DNA from: Austropuccinia psidii
Taxonomy: Eukaryota > Basidiomycota > Pucciniomycetes > Pucciniales > Sphaerophragmiaceae
Assembly (NCBI GenBank): GCA_023105745.1
Contig: JALGQZ010000002.1
Location: forward strand, 47,962,497 to 48,026,496
Direction: 5' to 3'
Length of the DNA stretch: 64,000 nucleotides
Shown in pieces: positions 34,852 to 44,426 of the stretch; position 1 is the stretch's first letter; each line of letters begins with the position of its first letter. A program made the position numbers and the translations under genes. Below the pieces are notes generated by a model that saw only the letters and a list, made by a program, of their open reading frames with translations, made no database searches and was not told the DNA's origin.

Positions 34852-35760
34852 TTGGAAAGGGTAATTTTTTATTTATTGGACCTGATATTATATGGATTGA
34901 ATGAATATTTTATAGACCTAAAAAAATTGGTTCAACATACTCTTAACATATGTTTTACTAGGGTATTAGGTGTGATAAGCTGGTATGCTCTCAAAGGATT
35001 ATTTTTTACAATACTATTCAGCCATTTGATAGCCTGGGCCTTTGTGCAAAAAATATTTGGCTTGAATCCAAAGAAATACCTATTCTCAAATGCACTTTTT
35101 GAAAATTATAAGTGTGAATTTCAACTAGTATTTATTCATATAAATATAACTTACAAGTCAAGACAGGTTGAAAATTGTGAGAAGGAAATTTATTTCAGAT
35201 TCAGTTTTGGAATTTTCTTCCACAATAAGGGAATTATAAGAAGCTCCTGAATCTTGGAGATTTCAAAACATGTATAAACATGGATTTTTGTGATTTTATA
35301 ATATAAATTTGAATTATTTGGGGAGAATTGAAGTGATTGTTGATAAATTTGATTTTCTTCTTGTGGAAAATAGCTCAAAAATGGCGGCTTCTTCACATCA
35401 AAAATTTCAAATTATTTTTTAAAAAAATTGGCCTTCATTCAAGATGGAAGAAATTAATTTGTTGTATAAAACATTATGAATTGGTAATGTGTATTTTGAA
35501 AGAGGTACCTCAATGTATTCATGAGTTATTGGAGGAAGTTTATACAAAAAGTATTTTTCATTTTGGTGAAGAACTAAACTTTATAAGGCCAATTTTAGAG
35601 TCCTGTGATTTCCATGGTAAAAGGAATTCAATATCTGTTTAATCCCGCTCTCCTAATTTCTTGGGGTTTGTTGATAACTCTTATAGGGATAAAGCGATAA
35701 TTTATGTCATTTTTCAGTTTTTTTCCCAGTGAGACAAATCTCTCTTGATGTCTTTATATT
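34852..35760 (+). pseudogene. Decayed gene of unknown family, two fragments
   Basis: Fragment 1 (34852-35248) has 132 uninterrupted codons: YGLNEYFIDLKKLVQHTLN, GVISWYALKGLFF, IAWAFVQKIFGLNPKKYLF, CEFQLVFIHINITYKSRQVE and FSFGIFFHNKGIIRS. The first codon is not ATG, so the true start lies upstream or is lost. Fragment 2 (35337-35640) is 101 codons in another frame: HSRWKKLICCIKHYELVMCILK, CIHELLEEVY, FGEELNFIRPILESCDFHGK; it continues after a stop with SPNFLGFVDNSYRDKAIIYV. Hydrophobic stretches in fragment 1 could be buried or membrane helices. I cannot name the family. Confidence 0.4.
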
Positions 35761-36663
35761 GATAAATTATTGGTAATTTAATGGGCCCTAACTGCATATA
35801 CAGCTAAAGAAAAAAATTTCATAATTATGAATATTAGTGAGTCTTACAGAATGTGCTTTGAAGGTGAACTTAACTGACTGTTCTCAATCAAAAAATACAA
35901 TCCAGCTCAATTTTGGAATAAAAGGAGTATTTGCTCTTTTTATGGGCCTGTAATTCATCAACCAATAGGTGATAGGTTGTTATGACCATATCTGAATTTT
36001 TCCCATAATTCAATCGGAGTAATTCTAAATTTTACCCATGATGTGAAAGGGTCTTAACACTTGAATAGTATTTATGAGCATTCATTTCTTTTTTTAAATT
36101 TTTTCAATAAAAAGTGGTAATATTAGAATGAAAAGCTGCATTCTTCTTTTTGCAAGAGGGTGAGGATTTAATTCAATTTTTTGTTTTTTCCTGATAAATT
36201 TTTTGGAAAATGAATGAAATTTCTTGGATGTATTTCCTAAGGCCCATGTAATCTTCAAAGATAAATCCAGGGGGAGTATGATTTTAACAGTTTCTAACCA
36301 TTCTTTTTGATGCTCATGAGAATTTATTGGTCCATAGATTCATGAATGATGTACAAGTTGGAATTTTGTAATTGGAGAGAAATGCTAAAACTTTCCTTTG
36401 ACTTAAGTGAAATTCTGAGATGAGATGTGTAATATGTTGATAAAGTGTAGGAATATCTATCCCACTGGATACAGCCAGCAGGCTTTTATTTATATAGTTT
36501 TGAAAAAAGGTTTTCAGGAATGAAGTTATTTGAGATCTAGAGGGGACAGTAATAATTTTGTAGTGTATTCTAGCTCTTGGGTTAGATAAGAAATATAGAG
36601 TTTTCAGAAAGGTGGTAAAGAAATTTTAGCATTTGTGGGAAAAAAGATAAACATTGAATTTTT
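35761..36663. other. AT-rich stretch, no clear gene
   Basis: Short protein-like readings occur on the plus strand (for example VFRNEVI and KYRVFRKVVKKF near 36490-36630) among many stops. Nothing can be assigned. Confidence 0.25.
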
Positions 36664-37048
36664 GATTCAATTTCTTTATTAGATAAGCCACGATCTACAG
36701 TTCTTTCAATGAAAAACATTTGTTTTGGGCTACTTTGGTTATTTCATTTCCAGAAGCGACTGGGATCTGAAAATATAAAGATTTTAAAAGCTCCTGACAA
36801 GGTACACATTAGCCGATTGAGCCCTACAGGGAGAGCTCTTAATAATTGATTGCGAATATGGGTATAGATAAGTATCTGATTATCAAAGCTAAGAAGGATA
36901 ATTCATTAATTTTCTGTGTGGTATCATAAAGAAGTGTTTAGAGTTACTGAGCCAAAAATGTGTGTGAAAGAGGCCGAAAGAAAGGTGAATTTGTTGAGGA
37001 ATGGCTATAGAATACACTATTTATTTAGTGAAAACAATCTGAGTTGAA
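36664..37048 (+). pseudogene. Decayed gene of unknown family
   Basis: The frame is open for 61 codons from 36664 (DSISLLDKPRSTVLSMKN, FHFQKRLGSENIKILKAPDK and VHISRLSPTGRALNN). It continues in the same frame through four stops (LSKLRRIIH, FSVWYHKEVFRVTEPKM and KEAERKVNLLRNGYRIHYLF) to about 37048. The consistent frame indicates past coding. The family is not recognised. Confidence 0.4.
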
Positions 37049-38742
37049 AACCATAATATTTATGATTCATATTAAGTCAAATAAATAAATAATATCACCA
37101 TTTTTCTGGTAATTATATAGCCTCCGTGTATGATTACCTTTCTCTTGAGCCATATTGAATAAAATGTGGTCCAAGATTATCAATGGATATTGCTTGTATT
37201 AGAAACTAATATTGTAATGTGAAATTTGAATGCTTAATTCACTCATTTGGATCTATTATTGGTTCAAAATTGGATCATGTATTTGTGGTTTCATTTCCAT
37301 ATAGTAAGATCAAAATTCAACATTATCAAAGAGGTCTCATAATGAAACCTATCTTTACTGGTAGTAAATGATAAATAAAAGGCTCATATACATAAAAATA
37401 TAATCAAAAAATACCATCGATCAATCTACCCTACATAATTGCATCTGATTTATTAAAAGGATGAGACACGCATGTATAAAGGAAAAATGTTATTCAACAA
37501 GGAAGTAAAAAAATACAGAAGATGAGACACAATAGAAGTTATGGAATAGTTGGAAAGAACTCAAGAAATTTTTAATTGATTCTCGCTTTTATTTTGGCCT
37601 AATCTTTGAGAAAATATGTGGGACATCACAAACAAGTCCTTTATTTTTATTTATGATTATTGATTGAGAAATTGTTTTGAAAACTCAAATTGGATTGACT
37701 GTAAGTTAAGTAAAAGTTCCCAAGTGAGTGTTGATACCATCATTTATTGATGGTAAGGTTTGAAGACAGTAGCTCTTGGCCTTCCAAATTATCTCAAATT
37801 GACTATTAGATTTGTAAAAATTAAACCAAGATTTTGAGAAGGAAAAATCAATTCACCATTCTTTAATTGAAAATTTGTTTCAAATGGATGACCAGAAGCA
37901 TTGTTTATCAGAAGACATACACCAAGCTCAAAGGGTTATTTTTTTATATCTTGAGATGGCTTGTTGAATTTTTTCAAAAAGTGTAGAAAAAGTTGGAGGT
38001 GAATTGGAATCATGAGAAATTTCTTAATTCTGATCTATTAATAATGGTTGGGGCTTTCATATTATGAAGTTTCTTAGTTATTAAAATAAGCTTTATGATA
38101 AGCTATGAAATTCCTAATCAGGAAATTCATCCAGATCTGATGAGTCCTTTTGAAGCTTGGACCATTTACTGAGGTTCATTATATGCTTATATGTGGTCCT
38201 GTATTGTCCAATTAATTTATCTTTGGTCAAGAATTTTCTCCATCCTAGAGCATACCTAAGTCCTGGAAGTAATGCTGAATTTGTGATTATATTTGAAGAG
38301 CTTATTCTTGAAGAAATAAGAGTATGAGAAAGAAATTTAGATTATCTTTTTACATCATATGTAATTGTATCAAAAGTTGTGAGAAATGGAACATGAATTA
38401 TGTCTTTTACTTCATTATCAATAAGTACTACCTTTTTCAGGGAACAAATTAATGTTAATTTTTGATTAATCTCATAGTGTGGTATACCATGACAGCTCGG
38501 TTGGATAAATGTTTCATTTTTATGGTAATTATTCCTATGAAAGAGGATACCAATAGTATGAAATCACCTTTGAGGGAAAATAACAGTAATGTAAGCATGG
38601 AAGAACACAAATGATATATTCATTAAGGAGAATTGACCACAGGTTTGCTCCGCCAGTGTCACCCCACTGCACTATCCAAAACATAATTGTGATGGAAAGT
38701 ACCCAAATCAAAGACATTTTTCAATTTTCTCTGTAAATAATT
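37049..38742. other. AT-rich stretch with short decayed coding fragments
   Basis: On the plus strand at about 38116-38330 a fragment reads EIHPDLMSPFEAWTIY, AYMWSCIVQLIYLWSRIFSILEHT and KEYEKEI-like sequence with intervening stops. Another short frame lies near 38600-38720 (RRIDHRFAPPVSPHCTIQN). The remainder is AT-rich without signal. Confidence 0.3.
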
Positions 38743-38758
38743 TATATATATATATATA
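38743..38758. repeat. (TA)8 microsatellite
   Basis: Eight uninterrupted TA units. Confidence 0.95.
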
Positions 38759-39308
38759 TTTAATATTCTTAAATATAAGCAATTGGGTGATTAATATAGT
38801 CAGAGTCACATTGAGGATTCCAATAAATAAAAGAGAAGAGCTGTAGGCATCATAGGGGATGTCAGGCTGAGTCTATATTGAAGTGGTAATAAAAGTATTT
38901 ACAACTAAAATTATGACTGTGACATGGTTAAATAAGGATTTGAAAGATAAAAATAGTGTTATTTTAATAATAAGAGGGCTTTACTATAGTAGATATAGTG
39001 GTGGTGAGCGCTGTTGAAAGCCCTGGGTGCAGCTTTACCTGTTGAGTTACAATAATAAAGACTACAATTATTAATATTATAATAATACCTGGTTATTACC
39101 CAAGAGTAAAACTGTTTTTGACAGTTTACTACGTAGGGTATTCAAGAGCAGGATGAGGAAAAGGTTTTGGCAGTGAAAAGCCCTCCTTTTTATCCTGAAA
39201 TTGAGGTGAAAAGGCTGTTAGACCTTTCCACGTAGAGGAAGTGAAGATTTTTCACTCCTCATGACAGGCTTGTGGTTTGCAAACAGCCTGTATACACTGT
39301 ATTGGGCT

Positions 39309-39334
39309 CAGATGTGGTTTTGAAACCACATCTG
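39309..39334. repeat. Perfect 12-bp-arm hairpin in repeat E
   Basis: CAGATGTGGTTT and AAACCACATCTG are separated by TG. A decayed version stands at the homologous place in the second copy (about 46753-46775). Confidence 0.9.
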
Positions 39335-39576
39335 GGCAGTTTTCACCAATACAGGGTGAAAATTTTCATCTGGGGACCTCACAGCCTGATTCTGACGTGT
39401 ATGACGCGTAGAATGCTGTACAGAAACTGTATGGGACCCCAGTATTGACTGACATATGAGGTATTGAAGTAAAAACATGCTTCTTCATCTATTTGACACC
39501 TCATATTCATGGTTATAGGGTGTTATCGCATGGCAAGGCTGTATATGACAGCAGGTGGGATTTTGACCTTAAAATG

Positions 39577-40160
39577 GTCATAACTCTGTCAGTTTTTGAG
39601 ATATCAAGCTCAAAGTTGGTTCATTGAATAGCCCTGTATGAGCTCTACACAATGGTACCCAACTTGACATGGTTATCATTAAATATGGCAAAGTTATCCC
39701 ATGTACAAGTATTTTTATACATTGGCGTGGTTTGGGCAAAAGCTGTATTAAGCTTGTTTGGCCAATAACTTCTGTTCTAGTTGAGGTATGAGGAAATGGA
39801 TGACACCATCAGATAGCCCTGATTGTGCTCTTTCCAAAAAGACCCCACCTTAAGTATCTCACACTAAAACTGTAAACGTTAGATGAGAGGTGAATGTTTT
39901 GTTCACCCTTATTTGGTCTGAATTTGACCATAACTCAAGTAATACTGGTGCTAGCTCAGTTTGGCTGGTACCATTGGATAGCCCTGGCTTAGAGCTTAAT
40001 TTTGAATACCCATTTGATGGGGTTAAGCCTCTCCTTCTAGATTTTAGATGAGAGGTGAAAATTAAGGTTTATGCTCAGCAATGACTTTGAGCAGGAATAA
40101 CTTTGTTATTTCTTGTCCTATGGTGATGGGACTTATATTTTCAGAAAGAGGTGAGTTTCC
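39577..40160 (+). repeat. Degenerate ~165-185-bp tandem repeat in repeat E
   Basis: The word ATAGCCCTG recurs at 39628, 39813 and 39978. In each unit an ATAACT word stands about 50 bases earlier, with a further ATAACT near 40099. GATGAGAGGTGAA at 39882 and 40047 belongs to the same periodicity. The second copy of the repeat (47500-47560) keeps the TAGATAGCCC word. Confidence 0.6.
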
Positions 40161-40737
40161 TCTTTCTTTTGATACCTTTTGAGCTAATTTGGCTCAGTTC
40201 CATGTTTTGGTGGTATTTTGGCTATACCATTGGTTTATGGTATTTTGGCTGTCATGCTTGTGCTCTGGTTTTGAGTCACAGGCTGACAGGGGACATAGAA
40301 GGTTCAAGGTGTGGAACAAAACACTTTTGAGGTATCAATTTTGGGAAATTTCATGTATTTTTGCTGTTATGAACCACCCAAAGAGGGGATAAGCATCATT
40401 AGGTTCCTCTAAATAATTAAATGATTATTTTTGAGGACTGAAATAATTCATTGTTGAATTGGAAAGGCCAAATTAAATCAACTTTTCTGTTAATGTAACC
40501 CCCAAATTTCTCATTGAAGCTGCAGAAATAAAGAGTGGGACTGGATTTTGGAAGGGATATGGTATGTATTAATTTGTTTTATGTTGTTTTTACCTATTTT
40601 TTTGCATATTTTTCCTCTTTCAAGGCAAATCTGCAAGGCCAGTTGGTTTGGAAATTTTTTTTTTGGAAGAGAAAAGGAGTGGGACATGTGAGTGTAGTCA
40701 CAATTTTGGGGGTCTCAAAGAAGGCCAACTGGCGGAG

Positions 40738-40740
40738 TTG
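40738..40740. repeat. Target-site duplication TTG, left
   Basis: TTG precedes CACTGGGGG at 40741 and recurs directly after CCCCCAGTG at 42562-42564. Three-base duplications are typical of CACTA elements. Confidence 0.7.
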
Positions 40741-40804
40741 CACTGGGGGAAAAAGGTTGACCCCCTTGATGTTGGGTCGCGCAGTCTCTTCAAGTGACCC
40801 CCTG
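40741..40804 (+). repeat. Left terminal inverted repeat with subterminal TGACCC motifs
   Basis: It pairs with 42498-42561. TGACCC or its complement stands at 40758, 40774 (GGGTC), 40795, 40803 and 40818. The last two form a small hairpin, TGACCCC and GGGGTCA around 7 bases. Confidence 0.85.
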
Positions 40805-40894
40805 ACCCCCTATTGAGGGGTCAGCTGAGTGACTCTTGCCAACTTAACTTTTTGTAGCTCAACAAAAGACACAATTTTTTTTTTTAAAAAAAAC

Positions 40895-42178
40895 TCAGCT
40901 TCCAAAATTGCATGAAGATTTTGTTGTCCAAATTTCGAAAAAACAAATTTGAGCTCTCTGAGCGATATGGTAGCTTTTTAATGACATAGACTTCTAATAT
41001 GAAATCAAACTTGCTATCACTGTGAGCATTCACATCCTCCAATACCTTCAGGTATTGCTTAGTAAAATTGCTTTCTATTGCAAATTTGTAATGTCTAGTA
41101 TGAAGCTGGTTCAAATTTAATAGTTGTTGAGCTCAAAATTTATACATCTTGAATAATTCAATCCAATTACTTACTCTCTGCCTCTATTTCTGCACAACCC
41201 TCTTATCCTTATCACAAACGGTCTTTCCAGCCTCTTTGTTTTCTACCTTATGAACATCAGCCATAAAATAATGAACAAAATGGTCATATGCCATTTTCAG
41301 TAATTGGAGGTTGTTGCAGTAAGCCAATGAAGCTCTTATATATTTATAAGCTCCACTACTTGAGACCTGCCTAAATGTCATAAGAGCTTCTGTCCAACAA
41401 GCTTCATTATATAAAGAATTTGGAGCTTCCTCAAGATCTGGTGCCCAAAGACGAATCCCAAGCTTTGCAAGCATTGAATGGGGATAAAGAATGTAAAATT
41501 CTTTGAGGTGAATGATATGCTTTCCAGCTTTGATATGTCCAGCATGTGAATCACAAAGTGTCTTGACTTCTTTTTCACTAATAAGGCTAGCTCCTGTATT
41601 ACTCTGTGCAACATTCACAACTTGTTCATTACTAGAAAAATGTCCATAAAACTCTTTTAGAAGCAAGCAATCTGGTGATGGTGGAAGTGAGTCTATTTCA
41701 AGCATACCCCACAAGAGTATGATGTGGGAATAAAGCACCTCCTGCATGATAAATATTGCAACAAGTAAGTCATTTAGTACTTCATAACTTGAATAACACT
41801 TACGTTTGTATGAATAGAGTCTTCTGGTACCTCACACATTAGCATTTGAGCTGGACTATGCTTAATTGGTGGAGTGGATGCTGATGGTCTTTTGCAATGG
41901 TGATTTGCTGGAGAGGGATTTTTTTCTTTGGTTTTTATGGTGGATTTCTTGGATGGAGTAATTTTTGACTTTTTTGATGGTTTTTTTTTCCAACTTTTTG
42001 AGAATTCTTCCTATGAATATTAATTAGAACTTGACTTGACCTCAAGAGCTTCTACTTTTTGCAAGAGCAAATTGATGACTTCATCCCTGGAAGAAATTGA
42101 ATTTTGGAGGTTTGTTATTTTGATATCGCAAGAGTTTCCTGTTGAAAAAGGGTTATAACCATAACCTGCCATATTCAT
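40895..42178 (-). pseudogene. Accessory gene of the transposon, copy 2 (nearly intact)
   Basis: ATG at 42178 gives MNMAGYGYNPFSTG, then a coiled-coil-like segment (NSISSRDEVINLLLQKVEAL) and a basic K/S/P tract ending SASTPPIKHSPAQ. A phase-0 intron (41803-41742) follows SIHTN. Exon 2 reads EVLYSHIILLW, LLKEFYGHFSS, KEFYILYPHSMLAKLGIRLWAPDLEEAP, LYNEACWTEALMTFRQV, SGAYKYIRASLAYCNNLQLL and HFVHYFMADVHK to a stop at 41183. It then continues with HTRHYKFAIESNFTKQYLKVL and EVYVIKKLPYRSES. I count four stops (two in exon 1) and no frameshift. Compared with copy 1 the FYDPKW segment and acidic tail are missing, so the element was deleted at the 3' end of the gene. A DNA-binding role at the element ends is only inferred. 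Confidence 0.75.
41742..41803 (-). other. Intron in accessory gene copy 2 (62 bp)
   Basis: On the minus strand GTAAGTGTTA opens at 41803 and TTATCATGCAG closes at 41742. Joining the flanking exons keeps the frame (phase 0). Copy 1 has an intron at the matching place. Confidence 0.8.
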
Positions 42179-42497
42179 TATTTAAACAAAATATGAGATG
42201 AAATCGGAAGAATGTTAGAAAGAAGGGTGAATTAAGTTTATGGTCTCTGAGATAGTGTGATGACTAAAGATCTGAAATGAATAGCTTCACCAAGTACTTA
42301 ATAAAAGAAAAGGTTTGTTTCCAAATGAAAATTCTCTTCAAAAAAACCATTCATTTGTAACAAAGGACAAGAGTGATTCGGCTGATTTGTGATCTTAATG
42401 AAAGGAGTTTGTTGATGTTCAATGAGAAAGTATAAAGGAAAAAATAAATTGGACTGAACGTCTTTGTTCAGCTACCAAAAATCAATTTGGGAATCCA

Positions 42498-42561
42498 TAA
42501 AGGGTCACTGAAAGAGACCACGCGACCCGAAATCCGGGGGGTCAACCTTTTTCCCCCAGTG
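42498..42561 (-). repeat. Right terminal inverted repeat
   Basis: Its reverse complement begins CACTGGGGGAAAAAGGTTGA. It holds GGGTCA at 42502, GACCC at 42524 and GGGTCA at 42539. TTG follows at 42562-42564. Confidence 0.85.
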
Positions 42562-42970
42562 TTGGTAAGGAAGGAGCTCTGGCCTGGAATACTGAAAGTA
42601 AGCATGTCATAGGTTCAAGAAACATCAAAGACACACTCAAAATTTAGAAATTTGAAAAAATGAAATTTCTGGAAATTGTAGGAAGTTTTGGGAAGATTTA
42701 AGAAGATTTAGGATTTTTCAGCAAGAATACAAGTACTACAGGTAATCAGTCCTATGTGAATTTTCATAAAAATTTGAAACCTAACCTACAATTCAGCCCT
42801 CAAAGGCCAGAAAGCTATTATACCATGAAATCACCTGACTGATTAGTAATCAATTGGGTAATACATGGAGATAAGGGTTCTAGGGCCAGAAATTAAGGTT
42901 TGACTGTATTTCACAGCCACATGTCACAAAAATGTCATGTGAATAGGTGAAATAAGAATTCATTGATCTG

Positions 42971-43031
42971 ATTGGTCAGAAACATGTCACATCATTATGA
43001 AAAGTGAAGTGAAGCAATCCAATTGGTCAGA
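42971..43031 (+). promoter_or_regulatory. Pair of inverted CCAAT boxes upstream of the LTR-E TATA box
   Basis: ATTGGTCAGAAA occurs at 42971 and 43022, 51 bases apart, within a short tandem duplication that also repeats TGTCACATCA. They lie 140-200 bases before the TATA box. ATTGG is the reverse of the CCAAT (Hap/NF-Y) site. The function is inferred. Confidence 0.4.
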
Positions 43032-43168
43032 AATGTAGACTTGTGTCACATCACAACACATTGCCCTGCAAATCCAAAATTAAAGTTTGCACAGCTTTTT
43101 ATAGCCACCAGAGGTTGAAAATTTCTAAGTCCCCTCTTTTTTTGCACTCCTATAGAGGGCCCCAAGGC

Positions 43169-43176
43169 TATAAATA
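43169..43176 (+). promoter_or_regulatory. TATA box of LTR-E
   Basis: TATAAATA in the context CAAGGCTATAAATACATGCCC matches the promoter context of LTR-A. Confidence 0.55.
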
Positions 43177-44426
43177 CATGCCCTCTCTCCCACTTTTTGC
43201 CTTTTCCCCACCTAGAAGCTGTAAATTGAATTTATTTTTTATGATCTATCTTCTAGGAGGTTATACTAGAACTTTATTTGATAAATTAAGCCTAGTAACT
43301 GAGTTTTTTTGTTGACATAGATCAAGAGAACCAATAGTGTGAAAAGACTTTAATTCATCCCTTACTAGCAGGCAGAGTAGTGCCTTATTTAATTAGAGTC
43401 TTAAAGCTTGAAGCTCATGAGCAAGGCATCTCTGGAGTTTAGTGTTTAAATCCTTAAGAGTAATTTTTAGAGAGTTTTAAAAGAAGACCATTAAACCAAA
43501 GTAATTTTGTAGGATTTAAAATAAAACCTGACTATTTTAGTTAGTTTTGGGCTAGTTTTTGCTGTAAACTTCCTCAAAGAGAGTAATTTTTCTTGTTTTA
43601 AAAGAAAACCTGCACAACCAAAGTAATCTTACTACTTTCAAAATAAAAGTGGATTTTTATTTATTGGGTAATACCTAATAAATTATCATCAAGGAACAAA
43701 ATCAGATTTAAATACTTTAGTGTTTAGTTAAGAGTAATATTGAACCTAAAACAATTAGCTAGTATTATTATCAACAACTGAGAAGAGATTATATAATTTC
43801 TTATTACAACAGAAAACCAAACATAAAATTTAATTACCCATATTATACTATATTATTAATAATTATCAGATTAGTAGCCTATCCATCACATCATAAAGGG
43901 CTTGAGATATAATTTTACTCTTTCAAGTTTGTCATTTCAGAAAATTGAAGATTGCTATTATGTTAGCTATTAGTTTCTATATTGACTCAAGAATTATCAA
44001 TAAAAGAAGATTTTGTGTCTTTCTGTATTATAAGTTAGTGTTTCCTGTTATTTTGTATTTATTTTAGTTCTTATATTATCTTATATATTGTTGTAAAATT
44101 GCTCGGTGGAATTCACTCAGCATTCTGAAAGTTTTAAAAAGAGTTTATTTGTTAAGGTTCTAAATAACCATTGTTTTGAGTAGAGAAAAGTCTGATTAGA
44201 GATTGCTGAGTAAAATATTTTCTTATCCAGCCACTATCAATAAGAAAAATGGTTCAGTGAGCTCAGTAAAGATAGCTTAGCATATTACGAAGGGCAGTCT
44301 ATATTATTCTAGCACACAAGCAGATCAAGGGTTACAAGTCCTAAAAAGCAATTAAAAACTGTTTTCTTGTAATTTCTCCTTCCAGGTACTTCCTCATTTT
44401 ATCCCACACACAGAGGAGTTCCCACA

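Larger units (their letters stand above)
40741..42561 (-). mobile_element. Compact CACTA-like DNA transposon, 1.8 kb, one gene
   Basis: The ends are inverted repeats of about 60 bases. The outer 25 bases are identical (CACTGGGGGAAAAAGGTTGA and the next five C), and GGGTCGCG and GTCTCTT are shared further in. TTG flanks both ends. CACT-type termini with a 3-bp duplication are the hallmark of the CACTA/EnSpm superfamily. Subterminal TGACCC/GGGTCA words occur five times at the left and three times at the right. The only gene is the accessory family also found in the 10.5-kb element; there is no transposase. It sits inside repeat E, whose sequence continues on both sides. It looks young because the outer repeats are identical and the gene has few stops. 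Confidence 0.85.
39000..44426 (+). repeat. LTR-like repeat E (related to LTR-A), split by a DNA transposon
   Basis: The right end reads GGAGTTCCCACA (44426), like the LTR-A termini at 2672 and 24745, and is preceded by a shared GGTACTTCCTC block. The promoter region GGCCCCAAGGCTATAAATA (43161-43176) matches GGCCCCAAAGGTATGAATA of LTR-A copy 2. The left part (39060-40300) is repeated at 46480-47900. The left edge and a target duplication could not be fixed. Excluding the 1.8-kb transposon at 40741-42561, the repeat is about 3.5 kb, long for an LTR. No primer-binding site is clear after 44426, so it is probably a solo LTR. Confidence 0.5.

Noticed and set aside
31684..35800. GGGCCTGTTCTGTATGC (31684) and GGGCCCTAACTGCATATAC (35781) as ends of an element
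   Set aside because: They are in the same orientation, match only partly and show no flanking duplication. This is not enough to call termini.
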